A DNA stretch of 64,000 nucleotides from Sorghum bicolor (GCF_000003195.3 NC_012873.2:19577161-19641160), one strand, 5' to 3'. Counted from the stretch's first letter, positions 21,668 through 33,538 are shown. A program made the numbers and translations. Notes: generated from the sequence alone by a model not told the origin.

Positions 21668-22549
21668 CTAGTGATGTCCCTCTTCGTGGCACTGGTAACA
21701 AACATTGGTAACAATTTTACCGTAGGTGCTATCCTGATGTTGAGCTCCTTGAATTGATGTGCCAGGAGTAACTAAAGTGCTACTAACTTGTTGGTTCTGA
21801 GGGTTCACCTTCAATGGAGTCTCTGCACTTATTCGCTTGTTAGTTTGCTTGCTCTTTCGAGGCTGAAAATCTGTATAGGTGATGGTCCATCCATCTAGGC
21901 ATATCTCTGGCATAGCAAGTGTAGCTGAAGGGGCATCTAACTCTTCAAGATATGAATGTGTATGATGAGAGTTTGGGACTAACGGTAACTGCGATGTAGA
22001 ACTCAAATTTGGCTCAACACTTAACAGTGGCTCTAGGGAGATTGCCTTCCCTTTCTTGTTACCTTCAGTCTGTTGATCCTGATGTATCTCAATCTTTCCT
22101 TCGCCTGACTTGTTCTGAATACAAGGCAAACCATAACGTCTACAACAGTGACACGGCTCTTGAATCCCAAGTACCTCATTAATACCATCTTTCTTAGCTT
22201 TCATGTTCTTCCAGGCTTCTACTACTTGTCGCTTCATTGCTTCTTCGCGAGTTTCGGTCATGTTCTTCTCTAAATGTAACTAAGGATCTTTTTGTGGTCT
22301 TACTCCACTTAGTACTTGATCTAGTGTAAACAAGGGCTTCTCCTTGTTTACTAGGGACAAGGGTAGCATAGTTGGGTCTTCCTAACATTTGATGTAAGCT
22401 TCTTCAATGTCACCTTGGAGAAGTAGAGATTGTACTATCAACAGCTTCTGGAGTCTAGCCATATGATGAGCTGCCATCTCTAGGATGTGAGCTTGCCAAG
22501 CTATCACCTGTTCACTACTTAGTTGTGTTGTAGAAGGCATTTGTTGACT
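21668..22549 (-). pseudogene. Gag-like protein remnant of element G with truncated zinc knuckle
   Basis: On the minus strand a frame starts with MPSTTQLSSEQVIAWQ (ATG near 22538), stops at a TAG near 22383 and is continued in other frames, including MTETREEAMKRQVVEAWKNM from 22261. The last frame contains a Cys cluster CHCCRRYGLPC and ends with CYQCHEEGHH, the first three ligands of a CCHC zinc knuckle, followed at once by a stop. The protein is hydrophilic and Ser/Gln-rich. No standard gag core is recognised, so this may be a non-autonomous family. It is broken by frameshifts and truncated by the insertion of element A. Confidence 0.5.
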
Positions 22550-23143
22550 CTAATGATAGGTTTTCTTTCCTTTGACATCTTCACTTATGTCAATCATCTG
22601 ACATTAGGTAATAGTAGAATGATCTAGAGTATTATGGATAAAGAGCATGGCATGAAGTGAGAGAAAATAGTTGGAGAAGATCAGGAGTGACAAAAGACAT
22701 GGATAGGATAAGAGAGATCACTACCCCACTTAACAGAGATCGAGCTAATCCCTAAACGACTTCTTCCAGACCTCCTTCAAAACACTTGAATAGATACGAC
22801 ACACAAAACACAAACCAAGCAAGTCAAACACACATCACAACAATGATACTACACATGCTTCTTCAACAGTGGTGGTCATCCTAAAAGGTAAGTCTGAGAT
22901 GATGAAGGGCCATCGAATTTTGGAATAAATCAAGTTTTGAAAACTTAAGTAAAACAACTAAACAAGAGCCAAGGAGATAAATAGAAATAGCTCAAAGGAA
23001 GCTATTCAAGGAGGGGATACAACATGACAAGGATGAAAAATAGTCAGAATAAAGAACTCAAGGGATGAGAAAATAGTTTTATCTCAAAATAAGCTTTTGA
23101 AATTGACCAGTGCTATATAGGCATACGTCCTACTGTCAACATC
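22550..23143. other. Untranslated leader of element G
   Basis: About 590 bp lies between gag start and PBS, purine- and A-rich on the plus strand. No ORF or known motif is seen. Confidence 0.5.
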
Positions 23144-23155
23144 GCTCTGATACCA
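23144..23155 (-). other. tRNA-iMet primer binding site of element G
   Basis: The minus strand reads TGGTATCAGAGC, the standard initiator-methionine PBS, four bases inside the LTR end. Confidence 0.9.
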
Positions 23156-23727
23156 TTCCTGTCACACCTTGGTTTTCAAAAAACAAGACCAGAGTCATCA
23201 TATGTGTGCCCAGGAAGTCCACACATACAACAAAAGAATAGAAATATCGGAAACAATGTTATATATATAGCGAAAACTATATCTATAATAACACTTACAC
23301 CTATCAGAGTACGTGGAAACAATAGCTAAACTTCTTAGGCTTCATTCTTCTCAAAGACGACTGACTGGGGGCTCCGTATGCCAAGCACTTCTGACAAGCT
23401 TCTAGAAAACTCCATAGCATCTCTATCCTTCTTCTGAGCAGCACTTTACTACACACTCGGGTGTGGGGGGAATAGCAAGGGTGAGTTCATGTCGAACTCA
23501 ACAAGTACAGGCGGAAAGTATAATGACATGCAAGGCTTAATCAAAGGAAAAGTTGACACAATTTAACTACAAGTGAGCCTTTTAAGTTGACAAACTTTTA
23601 TTATAATCTCTTTTATTTAAACAACCTATTACTAAATATGAGTAAAGCATCCCAACCCTTAATTAGATGAAAGTACATTAACAATATTATTAGTCACCAT
23701 TATAATAATTATTATTAAGATCTCCGA

Positions 23728-23865
23728 GGTAACAACCTTGGATAGTAACTCGGGGTAGCAACCCCATTAAGGTCATGGGATAGCAATCCCAATTAAGAAC
23801 ACAGGATAGCAATCCTGCCAACACGGAATAGCTATTCTGCCAAAGCATGTGGTAGCAACCTCAAC
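23728..23865. repeat. Short imperfect tandem repeats GGTAGCAA/GGATAGCAAT
   Basis: Six or so copies of a unit of about 25-30 bp containing GGGTAGCAACC or GGATAGCAATCC occur within the LTR of element G, upstream of its TATA box in the minus-strand sense. They resemble enhancer-like U3 repeats. Confidence 0.6.
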
Positions 23866-26620
23866 CAAGTTCCGCCTCCAAGTTCCATGTGATTCCAATT
23901 TGTTCATCATGTGAGAGTCTGGGGCGCTCGTGACCGTGAGCACGGCTTATATATCAGTTTTACACTCTACAGAGGTATGCACTTTCACTCCAAGTCGTGA
24001 TTCCCATTTGCCCAGGGTCGCGACTCCCCAAAACACTACCAAGGTGAGCAGGCAGGGTTTCACTACGAGACCTTTCACAGGGTCCAACTAATAGGATGCC
24101 ACTCGTAAGTTTTTGCCAGGGCACGCGGCAGCCATGCCCATAGCAATGGGACTCCGAACTGACCGACCTCTTAATATGAATACCCAAGCTACTTCCTTAC
24201 GCCTACCCGGAAAGTAACACCCTACTAGTGGAGGTCCTGATAATTAGTCAAGCCAGAGCCATATGGCTTGGAGCTGCACTGTATGTCCTAGGGGACCGCT
24301 CCATGACTAAGTCCTTACGGAGAGCAGACACGGGTATGCCTGGCAACTGGGCCAACCAACAGTACCCGCTCCCCCTTTTCTCAACAAACCATGATGCTCG
24401 CAAGCACCGCAACATCTCCATCACCGAAGTGACCATTGTCCACCATTGAAGCATTAGTCATCATTGAAGAATTCATTATACAATATTGTTACTTTTATTA
24501 TTATATAGATTAGATGAGTAGAGCAGCTAAGCATATCTACTGTTCACCAAACTACCCATGTATAAAACCTAGGGGTACAAGGAATACAATACAAGGCTAC
24601 TCAGGTGTTTAGGGTTTGCAGTATTAAGACACATGCAATAAAAGTAAATGCATTTTAAGTTCATAGGTACAATATGATCAAAGGGTGCCTGCACTTACCT
24701 TTACTCCCAGTGTATATCTGCTCAGAATTCTTTGGCTTCTATCTTCTGATTTTTAGCTTCTACTGCAACTGTCGGTCCTCAGCTCCTGGTCTTCGGTGCT
24801 AATGAACCACGCTTCTTCTACTCAAAGCAAACAAGCAATACAAACAGACAAACAAACAATCATGATTAAGAACAAACGACAATTAAAAAAAAGCTTTACA
24901 AGAGAGCGTAATAAATGACATGGTTTATTGCTACAATCATGACAACACAAGAACGATTGAGAACGGAGCTATAGTTAATCGAACACGACTTTCGAGGCTT
25001 ACAACATAACGGAGAAGACAAACTATACACTTGTGGTATTTTATTTGATGAAATAAGATGATAGACATTTCAGAGAACTATGCTAATGTTGGACTAACCA
25101 AATTATATTGAGTCATAAAAGTCAAAGTTAAACTTTAGTCATATTTTATTGATAAATAATTATATACCATGGAAGCCAATTAAGCCTTTATAGTTTTGAA
25201 ATATAGATTATATGAAAGCAACTAATCGAGTGATTATATATCATGTTTAAACTAATCAAGTTATAATTAATAAAGAAACATTAAAGTTGATATTAATAAT
25301 GTGAGCCTTTATTTATTTATTTATAAAAGATCAAAATTATAAACATAATTTACTTTTAATTCAAAAAGACTTTAAGTAAATATTACTAAATTATTTATGT
25401 GCTTCATGTTTAAATAATCAAATTATAATTAAGAAGTATTTAAGTTCACATTTGATTATAAAGATACCGAAGTGTAATCCTAAGTTGTTTTTAAATTAAT
25501 TAAACAGAAATGCATTCAAAACATTAATCACATTAATTATACTCATAAGCACGAGACAATGAAAATAGCATTGCTAATATGTAGATTACATCGACATTGT
25601 CACAACGCAACGAGAACCGAATTACAACCCTAGATTGTTTTCTAATTTAAAAGCTATTCAATAAATATTAATCAATATTTAAATCAATAAATCCAAGAAT
25701 AAGTTACATGATAAATATTTATACTATTGTGTAGAGCGCGGCGATACGAAACAAACGCAACCAGAACGAGATTGATCGAAGTTAAAACATTTTGGAAAAA
25801 CTAGGTCAATGGCAAAACTGTGAATTAACAGAACTATTTTTTGTATTTTAAATAATTAAAACTGATTTTCAAAAGCATTTTGGACTTAATCTATAAATAC
25901 CAATGGATCCAGGCGCTAGATTGCAAAAAACAGGACTTAAATCTAATTATTTCTAAACTACTCAGGACTGCGGGTTAATTTAGAAAAACCACAGGGGCTT
26001 TTTGGCAAGATAGCCAGGGGCGGCGTGCATGGGGGGTGGTGGCCGGTGTGGCCAGCCACATGGCGGCTCGGGACTGGCCGGTCTATGGTGGACTGAGTGC
26101 GGGCGTGGGGGTGCACCAGTCCACGGTGGACCGGGCTGGTGCGCGGCGGCGCTGGGGGCCTGGCCAGCCGCGACGGCGCGGTGCGCGCGGGCCGCGGTGC
26201 CATGGCCCGCGCCGGCGAGGTGGGAGCAGCGGCGCTACGGGGCACTACACGCCGCGGCGAGTGTACGGGCACTTAGCGCGCGATGCGGCAAGCTCACTGC
26301 GTGCGGTGGCAGGGGCTAGATGCGGCCGAGCGGCGCGGGCCACGTGGCGGTGCGTGATGGTGGCGGCGGCTCTTCTCCAGCGAGCTCGTGTGCACAGAAG
26401 GAAGGGAGAGAGATCAATCCGAGAGCACCAACGCGTTCGTCCCACCTTCACGAGTTCAGAGAGCGTCTCACCTTGGCGGATGAGGCAGCGGTGGGGCGAG
26501 CTCGTCGACGGCCGGCTTCGAGGACGGAGCGACGGGGCTTCAAGCTCGCTCTAGGGCTTCTTAGCGGCGTTTAGAGGTGACTAGGGTTGCTAGGGAGGCG
26601 TGCAGTGGCTGCAGGGTGCC

Positions 26621-26630
26621 CTTATATAGG
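26621..26630 (-). promoter_or_regulatory. TATA box of element G LTR
   Basis: The minus strand reads CCTATATAAG, within the GC-rich block and oriented toward the gag remnant. It explains the GC-rich island as an LTR promoter rather than a host gene promoter. Confidence 0.6.
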
Positions 26631-27420
26631 TGGAGGCGAACCTCGATTCGCGTGCGCACGGAAACCAGCGTGGTGGCGTCGTCCGCGTCCGAGTCGGGCG
26701 GGAGGTTAGGGGTGACCTCCCCCTGACAGGTGGGCCTTGCCTCTCGGTGGCAAAGCGTGGGCGCAAGGGGGCCGGGTGGAGCTGGGCCACGGGGCTGCAC
26801 GCCAGCTGCGGGGGCACGAGATGGGCCGCGGCCCACGCGGGCGGTGCGCGCGCGGAGGGGGAAAAGGTGGGGGGCTGGGCTGCAGGGTTGGGCCGAAAGA
26901 AAAGAGTGACGGCCCAAATGAAAGGAAAAGCTTTTTTTTCTTTTTATTCAAAAGGGTTTAAATCAAAACTTTCAACACCTTTATAAACCAAAATTTGATT
27001 TATTAATTGAAGATTATTTTAGGAATTGTTGTGTTTACTACTTTTGGAAACAAAGCATATTTTCTTAATAACACTTTTTTTAAATTGTTTTTTAAACCCA
27101 AATCAGAAATAGTTTTCAAATAGGACTTTTAGTGTTTTGTTTTATTTTTTTCAAAAACCCAAAAGGGCCTAACTATAGTTGCTTGAAGTTTAGAAATTTA
27201 TTTTTCACACACGAGCTAAAGAAAGCTAGGGCACAAAACTCAAAACAAAAAACCAACACTCCTCACTTTACTTTATAAAAGTTTTAAAATTCCAAATTTT
27301 TCTCTCTTTTTGAATTCAATAATTAAATAAATCTTGGAATATTTTAGAAAAAATTTAAATCCTTATTTAATTTAGTGTTTTCTAATAACATTCCAAAATT
27401 AAAAATTTTGAAGTGTTATA

Positions 27421-27713
27421 CCCCCCAGCTCTTCGGGTGTCTTCTAGAGTCTTCCCATGTCCCGTTAGCGGTGTTATTGCGTCGGGATAAGTTTCGTGTT
27501 TATTTTGCACTTAATCTCTCTTTTCAGCTCTTTCTGAAATAATCCCTGAAAAACACAGAATATGCAAAACTCGTGGAAATTGTCAGTGATAACCCTATTC
27601 TAGTAGATATTCATATCTGGTGGAGAAATAAATACTAACAAATTTTGTGAGTTAAGAGGTGTCTATAATTACCCCCACACTTAGGCTTTTACTCGTCCCG
27701 AGAAAAAGGTTGG
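27421..27713 (-). mobile_element. Element D: 3' LTR end and PPT of a minus-strand Athila-like element
   Basis: Sequence 27421-27667 is the reverse complement of the first part of LTR E (27714 onward). The LTR edge (TGTTGACACC in E) has decayed to TATAGACACC at 27667. It is followed by a PPT-type C-run ATTACCCCCACAC and the phrase CTTAGGCTTTTACTCGTCC, the same phrase that follows the 3' LTR of Athila-2 at 31046. Element G cut it on the left, and E cut it on the right 46 bp into the interior. Confidence 0.75.
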
Positions 27714-27955
27714 TGTTGACACCTGTTAACTTACAAAATTTGTTAGCATTTATTTCTCCACCAGATATGAATATCTACTAGATTAGGGTTATCACTGACA
27801 ATTTCCACAAGTTTTGTATATTCTATGTTTTTTAGAGATTATTTCAGAAAGAGTTGAAAAGATGGATTTAAGTGCTAATCAACCACGAAACTTATCCACG
27901 ATGGAAGGATGACACCAGAGGGATTAGGAATACTCCAGAAGACACCCGACACAAC
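27421..27955. repeat. Large inverted repeat formed by LTRs of elements D and E
   Basis: The arms 27421-27667 and 27714-27955 are inverted copies with scattered mismatches and small indels, separated by 46 bp. Matching blocks include TAGTAGATATTCATATCTGG against its complement. A read-through RNA would fold into a stem of about 240 bp. Confidence 0.85.
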
Positions 27956-28904
27956 AGGGGGGCTGGCAGCTGCTAGGTGGGGCCGGCCAGTGCCCCCTAT
28001 TAGAGTTTTGGTCCCCCTTCCAGAACCTTTCTCCACTGCCTCTGAGGAGCCATCTCGACTGCTCGTTAAGTCGGTTTCATCCAACGACGCGTATCCATCC
28101 CACCAGGCTATAAATATAAGGCTAGACCACCCCTAGAGGAGGCTAGATCAAGAGGTGAAGAGTCAGAGCATTAGATAGAGATCCACTATATCCAGGCTAG
28201 CAATAAAGATAGAGATTAGAGAGATAAAGTAGAGGAGTAGAGATTCGGAGGAGTCCTGGCCTGTCGAGCTTCCTCAGAAGCTGTATTCGTTTGGATTCGG
28301 CTCCCTCGTCTGGAGCTGCATTTTGAGGTATTTTGTATTTACCATTCTAATTCAAGTAAGCAACTTGTTTTTATTTGTTCTTTGGTTTGTAACTCATACT
28401 ATATTGAGTAATACGATTTGGGTAGCTCCTAGGTCGCTGTAGTGATTCGTAGCATAGACGTGGTGTGTGGGCTATGGTTGCTTGTGAATGTCCCCTGATC
28501 AGCTGGACAGTGGTAGCTCACGTAGATGACTTTATAGCTAAGTTGATTCTTCTGTAGTCCACTTCCCGTTGATAGGATCGATAGGCTTATAGGTGCCTAA
28601 TAGGAGATTACTTTGTTTCTTCTCCTATTCAGGTTACTTGCCCGATAAGACGATATTATATAAAGTTTACCGGTTATTAGAACCAGAGTACATTAGCTAT
28701 TTCCTCATTCTTAATAGTTTTCTAGATTGATTGTACCCCCCTTAGATCAAGACTTATAGACTAAGTCATAAATCACCTTCTGTTCCTTTGGGTTCGATAT
28801 TAAAACTGACTTGATCTTGGTGAAATGCTGACCAGTATATATCTGTGCGCTTGCAGATAATCTGATTATAATCATTATTAGGGTGCAGTTAATTTATACC
28901 AACA
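27714..28904 (+). repeat. 5' LTR of element E
   Basis: 1191 bp from TGTTGACACCTG to TTTATACCAACA. A TATA box TATAAATA lies at 28109-28116, followed by a leader with repeated AGATAGAGATTAGAG units. The region around 28560-28870 resembles the Athila-2 LTR read on the other strand (AGGTTACTTGC, CTTGATCTT and similar). Confidence 0.85.
28109..28116 (+). promoter_or_regulatory. TATA box of element E LTR
   Basis: TATAAATA in the context GGCTATAAATATAAGG, on the same strand as the downstream PBS and gag start. Confidence 0.7.
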
Positions 28905-28912
28905 AGTATTTC

Positions 28913-28930
28913 TGGCACCGTTGCCAGGGA
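28913..28930 (+). other. tRNA-Asp-like primer binding site of element E
   Basis: TGGCACCGTTGCCAGGGA matches the Athila tRNA-Asp PBS at 16 of 18 positions and lies eight bases after the LTR, the same spacing as in element A. Confidence 0.85.
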
Positions 28931-29045
28931 ACGGTTCGCTGATTTTGACATTAGTCTATCTTAGTCTATAGTTATCCTTTTAAAAAAATATTATAATAAT
29001 ATATATATAATGGAAATTGAATCTCAACTTTTATATCAATATGGA

Positions 29046-29813
29046 TGAAATCCCTAGTTTGGTTTTGGATAATTGATAAAATCTATGTGTACTAACCTTT
29101 GTCATGAGTAAAATACAAAGATAGGTTGGTACACACCAAGTGATGGAGCTAGATGATGGTTATGGTGATGGAGGTGACCAAAAGATGATATTCAAGTGCT
29201 CCAACTTGAAATAAAAGAAAGAGAAAAATAAAATAGGCTCAAGGCAAAGGTATTTTTAATAGGGCCATTTTGTTTTGCCACTCAAGACACCAAGTGGGTG
29301 TGAGTGGATTTAGGATAGATAACCGTACTATAAAGAGGGGAAATCTTTAATTGCAATGGTTATTTAGTGCCACTAAGTGTGAGTCTCATTTGTATATACT
29401 AAATACGCTTAGTGACGTGGTGAGATGCATGAGAATTAACCCTAAAAATATTTATGAAAAGCTAACTTAATTGCCCATCTTATTTTTCATATATATGGGT
29501 GAAGTTAGCACCTAAATAGGGATGGAAAAATAAAAGTGCGAGCTGCTGACTGAATTTCCGGTTGACTCGGAAACATTTCCAGCCGAACGTCCTCTATTTG
29601 GGAGCAGCTTCTTGCTATATTTATTGTGCTAGACAGAGAGCATGTCCTTGGAATTATATGCTGCTCGAACTGGAATTTCACTTACATGTTGTTGTGTGCG
29701 TGGAGCTATTTTTGGGCGAGTGCATGCAGATGCTGTTGGCCAGGAAGTGAGCATCGTGGAAGCTTCCTGCTTTTGGCATTTGCATGCATCCATTTGACTT
29801 CGTGAAAGAGAGT
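29046..29813 (+). repeat. 5' LTR of Sirevirus S, first part
   Basis: The first 768 bp start with the same words as the solo LTR at 33001 (TAGTTTGGTTTTGGATAATT, AGGTTGGTACA, GTACTATAAAGAGGGGAA). The part from about 29500 is not matched in the solo LTR, so the two copies belong to different subfamilies. The last five bases AGAGT are the Athila-2 target site. Confidence 0.85.
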
Positions 29814-31045
29814 TGTTGATATTTGGAAACACAATAAGGAATTGATCCGCAAGCGTACGGATATCGGTGAGCACTTCACCCGGGAGGTTATCTAGAGTAT
29901 CATATTTATTTTTTTTACCACTAGAAGAAAGAGTGCACCTGACTAACCCGGTCTATTACTACTAACCCTTTAGGCAACAAAGAATGTTTCTCGATGTGAG
30001 TGATACATAGAGAAGACTACAACCGTAATCTCCTTCTAACCTTGGTAAGGATGATCTACTGTTCTATTGGGGAGGCTAACGGAATCTAGACAGCACAGAG
30101 GATGTTCAACCCGCACCTATAAACCCTATCCTTCCTGCTAACGAGATATGGTCTGCAAAGGTAACTCGGAAATGTCACGTTCCTCGCTACTACCACGGTC
30201 CAGCTAGTCAGGGAATATCCATGAGTATCCTAGCCCAAACACCACGTCTACGCTAGAGATGATTACTCTAAACTCTACGCGAAGAGATTAAAGTAAACTC
30301 ATAAACCAAAGAACAATAAAACAAGAACTTACTAGAATTTAGAAGTCAAAATACTAAAGAATCCTAGGAGCAAGCCTCGGGTTAAGAGAAATTGATCCCG
30401 CAGGTACAAGCTCGGAGTAGACACCGACAGGCCGGGCTTCCTCCGATCTACACCTCCACTCTATCTCTCTCAATCTAGTAGAAACTAGAAGATCTATTTC
30501 TACTCACATTGGTTGCTAAGCCTAAAAAGAAATTTTATTTAGAGAAGTGGTTTTCCTTCGAGGGCTCCCGTCAACTCTATGATAAACTTGTCTCCTCCAG
30601 GGGACAGGGGGTCTGGTTTTATAGTCCTCTCAAGTGAACGTGAGCCATTGGATCAAACCGACATTGATTGGACAGTTATCCTTGATCCTTTAGGTCGGTG
30701 GAACGTCGTGTGCGAAAAGAGTCCTGATTGGCATGCAACAGAGGGCGGGCGCCCAGGTCCTTAGGGCGGGCGCCCTGGGCCTGGCCCCTTTCGGCCTTCG
30801 CTTTCTTCCCGTGGCTTCTCGAGTCTTCTAGATGGTAGAAAATTGCGCGGTGCGTTGATATCTCTATGTAATCCCGACATGTGGGCCTTTCTTCCTTATT
30901 TCCCGATAACTCCCTACAGAAACAGATAAACAACAAAACTCGTGGAATTCTGTCAGATCAAACCCTAATTCTAGGTGTTGTTTGTATATTGGTCCTTTCT
31001 CTTATCTATTTGATAATTAAAATTGATACTTAAAAACCGTCAACA
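29814..31045 (-). repeat. Athila-2 3' LTR
   Basis: 1232 bp, TGTTGATATTTGG to ACCGTCAACA on the plus strand, near-identical in order to 39786-40432 plus 52866-53449. A minus-strand TATA box lies at 30615-30625. A PPT-type C-run (ACCCCCATAC) follows at once on the interior side. Confidence 0.93.
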
Positions 31046-32330
31046 AATACCCCCATACTTAGGCTTTTACTTGTCCTCGAGAAAAGGATGGTTAAGAACA
31101 ATATCTAGGGTAAAACATTTTAAAACTTTCTTTTCATAACTGCAGGGTGTTAAAATCCACTGTGTACTGTAGTCAGGGAAGTATATGGTTAAGAGTAGAG
31201 ATCCTTTCTTCTCAATCATGTCACTTGGAGTTTTTGTATATTTTTGAAAGAAAGTTAGCATACCTTTTATCCTCATAGGTCTTCTCAGATCACTCATTAT
31301 CTTTTATATATCTCACTGAGGCTGTTTTAATTTGCAAAAATTCTCAAGCATACTTACTTTGTATTTATTGCCTGATCAAAACGGGATCCGAGGAGGGGAA
31401 TGTCATACTCTTAGATCAAAGACTTTGAAAATTAAAAACTTGTCAACTCTTGCTGGCATATTGCTTATTAGAGGGACCATGGGCTATCATTTTCTTCTTT
31501 TCTCTCTTTTTTTAAGTGGATACCGAGGTACCCCTAATTCTACTGCCGAACACTTGTCCATTTTTTTTCTGCGAGGTTATCGAGCACTTGCTCCTTTTTA
31601 TTTCCTCGAAATATCTTTATTTTTGCATAGCCCATGCCTCTAATGCAATCATACTTCGGAAGAGTGAATCTTTCTGAATAAATGTCTTGATCTTAGGAGC
31701 ATGATAAATCTCTCAACAAGGGTCTAACTCATTTTGAACAAACTCAATACAGAGTAGATAGCTTTTATAATCATAATTAATATTTTCAGTTTTAGTAGGC
31801 ATATAAAACACTGAGGATGGTAGCTAGAATTTTGAAGATTTTGAAATAAATTCTCCAAGCAACAATGATATCAAGAATAAGAAACTCATACTCTACCATC
31901 TCACATTCCACACTAACTTAAGCAACATAGGGTTTTAAAATGATTTTCAATAATTGCGAGTTTTAGGAAATATCACAGAGTGAGATTAATCATATTTAGA
32001 AACATTTTAGTCTTTATCATGTTGGAAACAATATTCTGCATAATCCAAGATATGTGTATGTGTAAAGTGTGCAGAGTGTGTACCTGAATCGTGGAGTGGT
32101 GTAGTCGAAGTGTGTTTGGCATGTCGAGGGATCTCCCCCATACTTGTTTTCTGCTTTCTTGCACAAAAATAAAGTAGAGACACACAAGACATAATAATAA
32201 TAATACTCTTTATTAATCTTGAGGCATTTATTACAAATAACTAGTAGCAAACTGACGATAATAGTAAACCTAAACCAAATTTAAAGATAGATAACTAAGA
32301 TGCATTGCCTCAAGGTCTAACCTAGATAAC
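31046..32330 (-). other. 3' non-coding interior of Athila-2
   Basis: This stretch lies between the extra ORF and the PPT. No domain-bearing ORF is seen. A segment near 31518-31575 (GTACCCCTAATTCTACTG, CACTTGTCCATTTTT) is shared with element F at 59130-59175, so it is a family-conserved untranslated region rather than unrelated DNA. Confidence 0.7.
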
Positions 32331-32951
32331 TCAGCGGCGCTCTAACTCCTTAATCTTCTTATTGGCACTGGCAAGATCCTGCCTAATAACAGTGTTGTGG
32401 TTAGAGAGCTGCCTAGTGAGGGAATTAACTGAGGACTGGAGGTCTATGATGACTCTGTCTAGCCTGCGAACGTCCTCATCAATATCTACTATAGTCTTGC
32501 GACGCTTGGGAGGTCTTTCAAAAGCATTGAGAGCATGCTTCGGGGCTGCCTTTGGAGGGATGAAACGGACTTTGGCTGCTCTAATCCCATCGAAGTAAGG
32601 CCTTTCCTCCTTCGTAGTGTCGAGAATGCTGCTGATCTCGCTGCTCCGGTTGGTCTTGACTCCAACGACCCTCTCATTGGGTCTAGGTGGAAGGATCCTT
32701 GTGCCGGTTGGCACCTTGATGGTGGTCTTCGTCTTGGATGATGATCCCTTGAGGAGTAGGGGTTGTGGCGGTGCGGTGAGAACTGGTTGAGCATGATAGG
32801 ATTGGGCGGAGCTGCGTTGGCGTAATGGCATGGCTTCTAGCTGTCGCTCTGAGTTGGCCGGGATGAGAGCACGGGCGTCGGGGTCTTCCACAGGCTTCAT
32901 GTTGAGGTTGAAGGGGACGACTTCCCAATCATCGTGGAACTTCTCGGCCAT
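32331..32951 (-). CDS. Extra ORF of Athila-2 in the env-like position (206 aa, unknown)
   Basis: An intact frame begins MAEKFHDDWEVVPFNLNM and ends KKIKELERR. The protein is hydrophilic, with a proline/serine-rich middle (TRILPPRPNERVVG), a basic patch ERPPKRRKT that could be a nuclear localisation signal, and a C-terminal segment from VRRLDRVIIDLQSSVNSL with heptad-like spacing suggesting a short coiled coil. It has no signal peptide or membrane segment, so it is not a recognisable envelope protein, although it sits where Athila elements carry their env-like ORF. It is the only Athila-2 ORF without a visible lesion. The solo LTR lies 50 bp upstream of its start codon and probably separates it from the rest of the message. 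Confidence 0.65.
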   Translation of the reverse strand: MAEKFHDDWEVVPFNLNMKPVEDPDARALIPANSERQLEAMPLRQRSSAQSYHAQPVLTAPPQPLLLKGSSSKTKTTIKVPTGTRILPPRPNERVVGVKTNRSSEISSILDTTKEERPYFDGIRAAKVRFIPPKAAPKHALNAFERPPKRRKTIVDIDEDVRRLDRVIIDLQSSVNSLTRQLSNHNTVIRQDLASANKKIKELERR

Positions 32952-33288
32952 TGGAGCTGCGAGGGACTAAACAAGCTCTAATTGAAGAAGAAGAGAAGGC
33001 TGAAAGCCCTAGTTTGGTTTTGGATAATTGATGAAACCCTAGTACTAACCTCTATGCTATGTGTGTGTAGACTTAATGAGGTTGGTACATGCCAAGTGAT
33101 GGAGCAAGTGATGATCATGGTGATGTTGTTGATGACCACAAGATGATCAATTTCTCAACTTGGAAAAGAAGAAAGAGAAAAACAAAACCCAATGGAGATC
33201 AAGGCAAAGGTATTGCTTAGGGTTTTGGTTTTGGTGATCAAGACACCATAGAGGGTGTGATCACATTTAGGATAGATAGCCGTACTAT

Positions 33289-33538
33289 AAAGAGGGGAAT
33301 TCTTTGGCTAAGCGGTTATCAAGTGCCACTAGGTGTCATTGTTCATGTGCATGCATTTAGAACCTAGTGAGCTAACTTAACTCCTTCAAAGAAATTGTTT
33401 GTGAAAATGCTAACACACGTGCACTTGTTGGTATACACATTGTGGTGTTGGCACACTTTGAGAAGGAGGTGGAGTTTGAAGGGTAGAGAGAGGATATGTG
33501 TTAAAGAGGGGAATTCTTTGGCTAAGCGGTTATCAAGT
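33289..33538. repeat. 36-bp direct repeat inside the solo LTR
   Basis: The phrase beginning AAAGAGGGGAATTCTTTGGC and ending GGTTATCAAGT occurs at about 33289-33324 and again at 33503-33538 with no mismatch that I can see. It is a local duplication. Confidence 0.8.

Larger units (their letters stand above)
21617..27420 (-). mobile_element. Element G: Ty3-like retrotransposon with very long LTR, 5' end only
   Basis: This minus-strand element is represented by its 5' LTR (23160-27420), an initiator-Met PBS (23144-23155), a leader of about 570 bp and part of gag (about 22550 down to 21617). Element A is inserted into its gag region, and the rest of G must lie left of the window. The long LTR and tRNA-iMet PBS suggest a Tekay/Del-type chromovirus or a non-autonomous relative. 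I see no domain that proves this. Confidence 0.7.
23160..27420 (-). repeat. 4.26 kb 5' LTR of element G
   Basis: The plus-strand copy starts TGTCACACCTTGG next to the PBS and ends AAGTGTTATA, where the terminal CA of the ideal TGTTACA has decayed to TA. Long AT-rich stretches (23560-25990 and 26930-27420) flank a GC-rich block (26010-26920), which I read as the LTR promoter and R region. A minus-strand TATA box is at 26621-26630. Small predicted ORFs inside the GC block lack any recognised domain. A periodic phrase such as GGATAGCAATCC recurs near 23740-23860. The right boundary is inferred from the switch into Athila-type LTR sequence. Confidence 0.75.
27714..29045 (+). mobile_element. Element E: 5' end of a plus-strand Athila-like retrotransposon
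   Basis: The visible parts are a 5' LTR (27714-28904), a tRNA-Asp-like PBS (28913-28930), a short leader and the first 12 codons of gag (29010-29045, MEIESQLLYQYG). Sirevirus S then interrupts it. The rest of E must lie right of S, outside the window. It inserted into the interior of element D, a member of the same family in the opposite orientation. Confidence 0.8.

Noticed and set aside
26029..26986. GC-rich ORFs on both strands that could suggest a host gene or CpG island
   Set aside because: They lie inside the 4.26 kb LTR of element G, share no recognised domain and coincide with the LTR TATA box.
31332..31643. Plus-strand ORF of 103 codons and similar ORFs at 59071-59322
   Set aside because: Both come from the conserved T-rich untranslated region of Athila elements A/2/F. 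The protein sequences are not conserved between the two.
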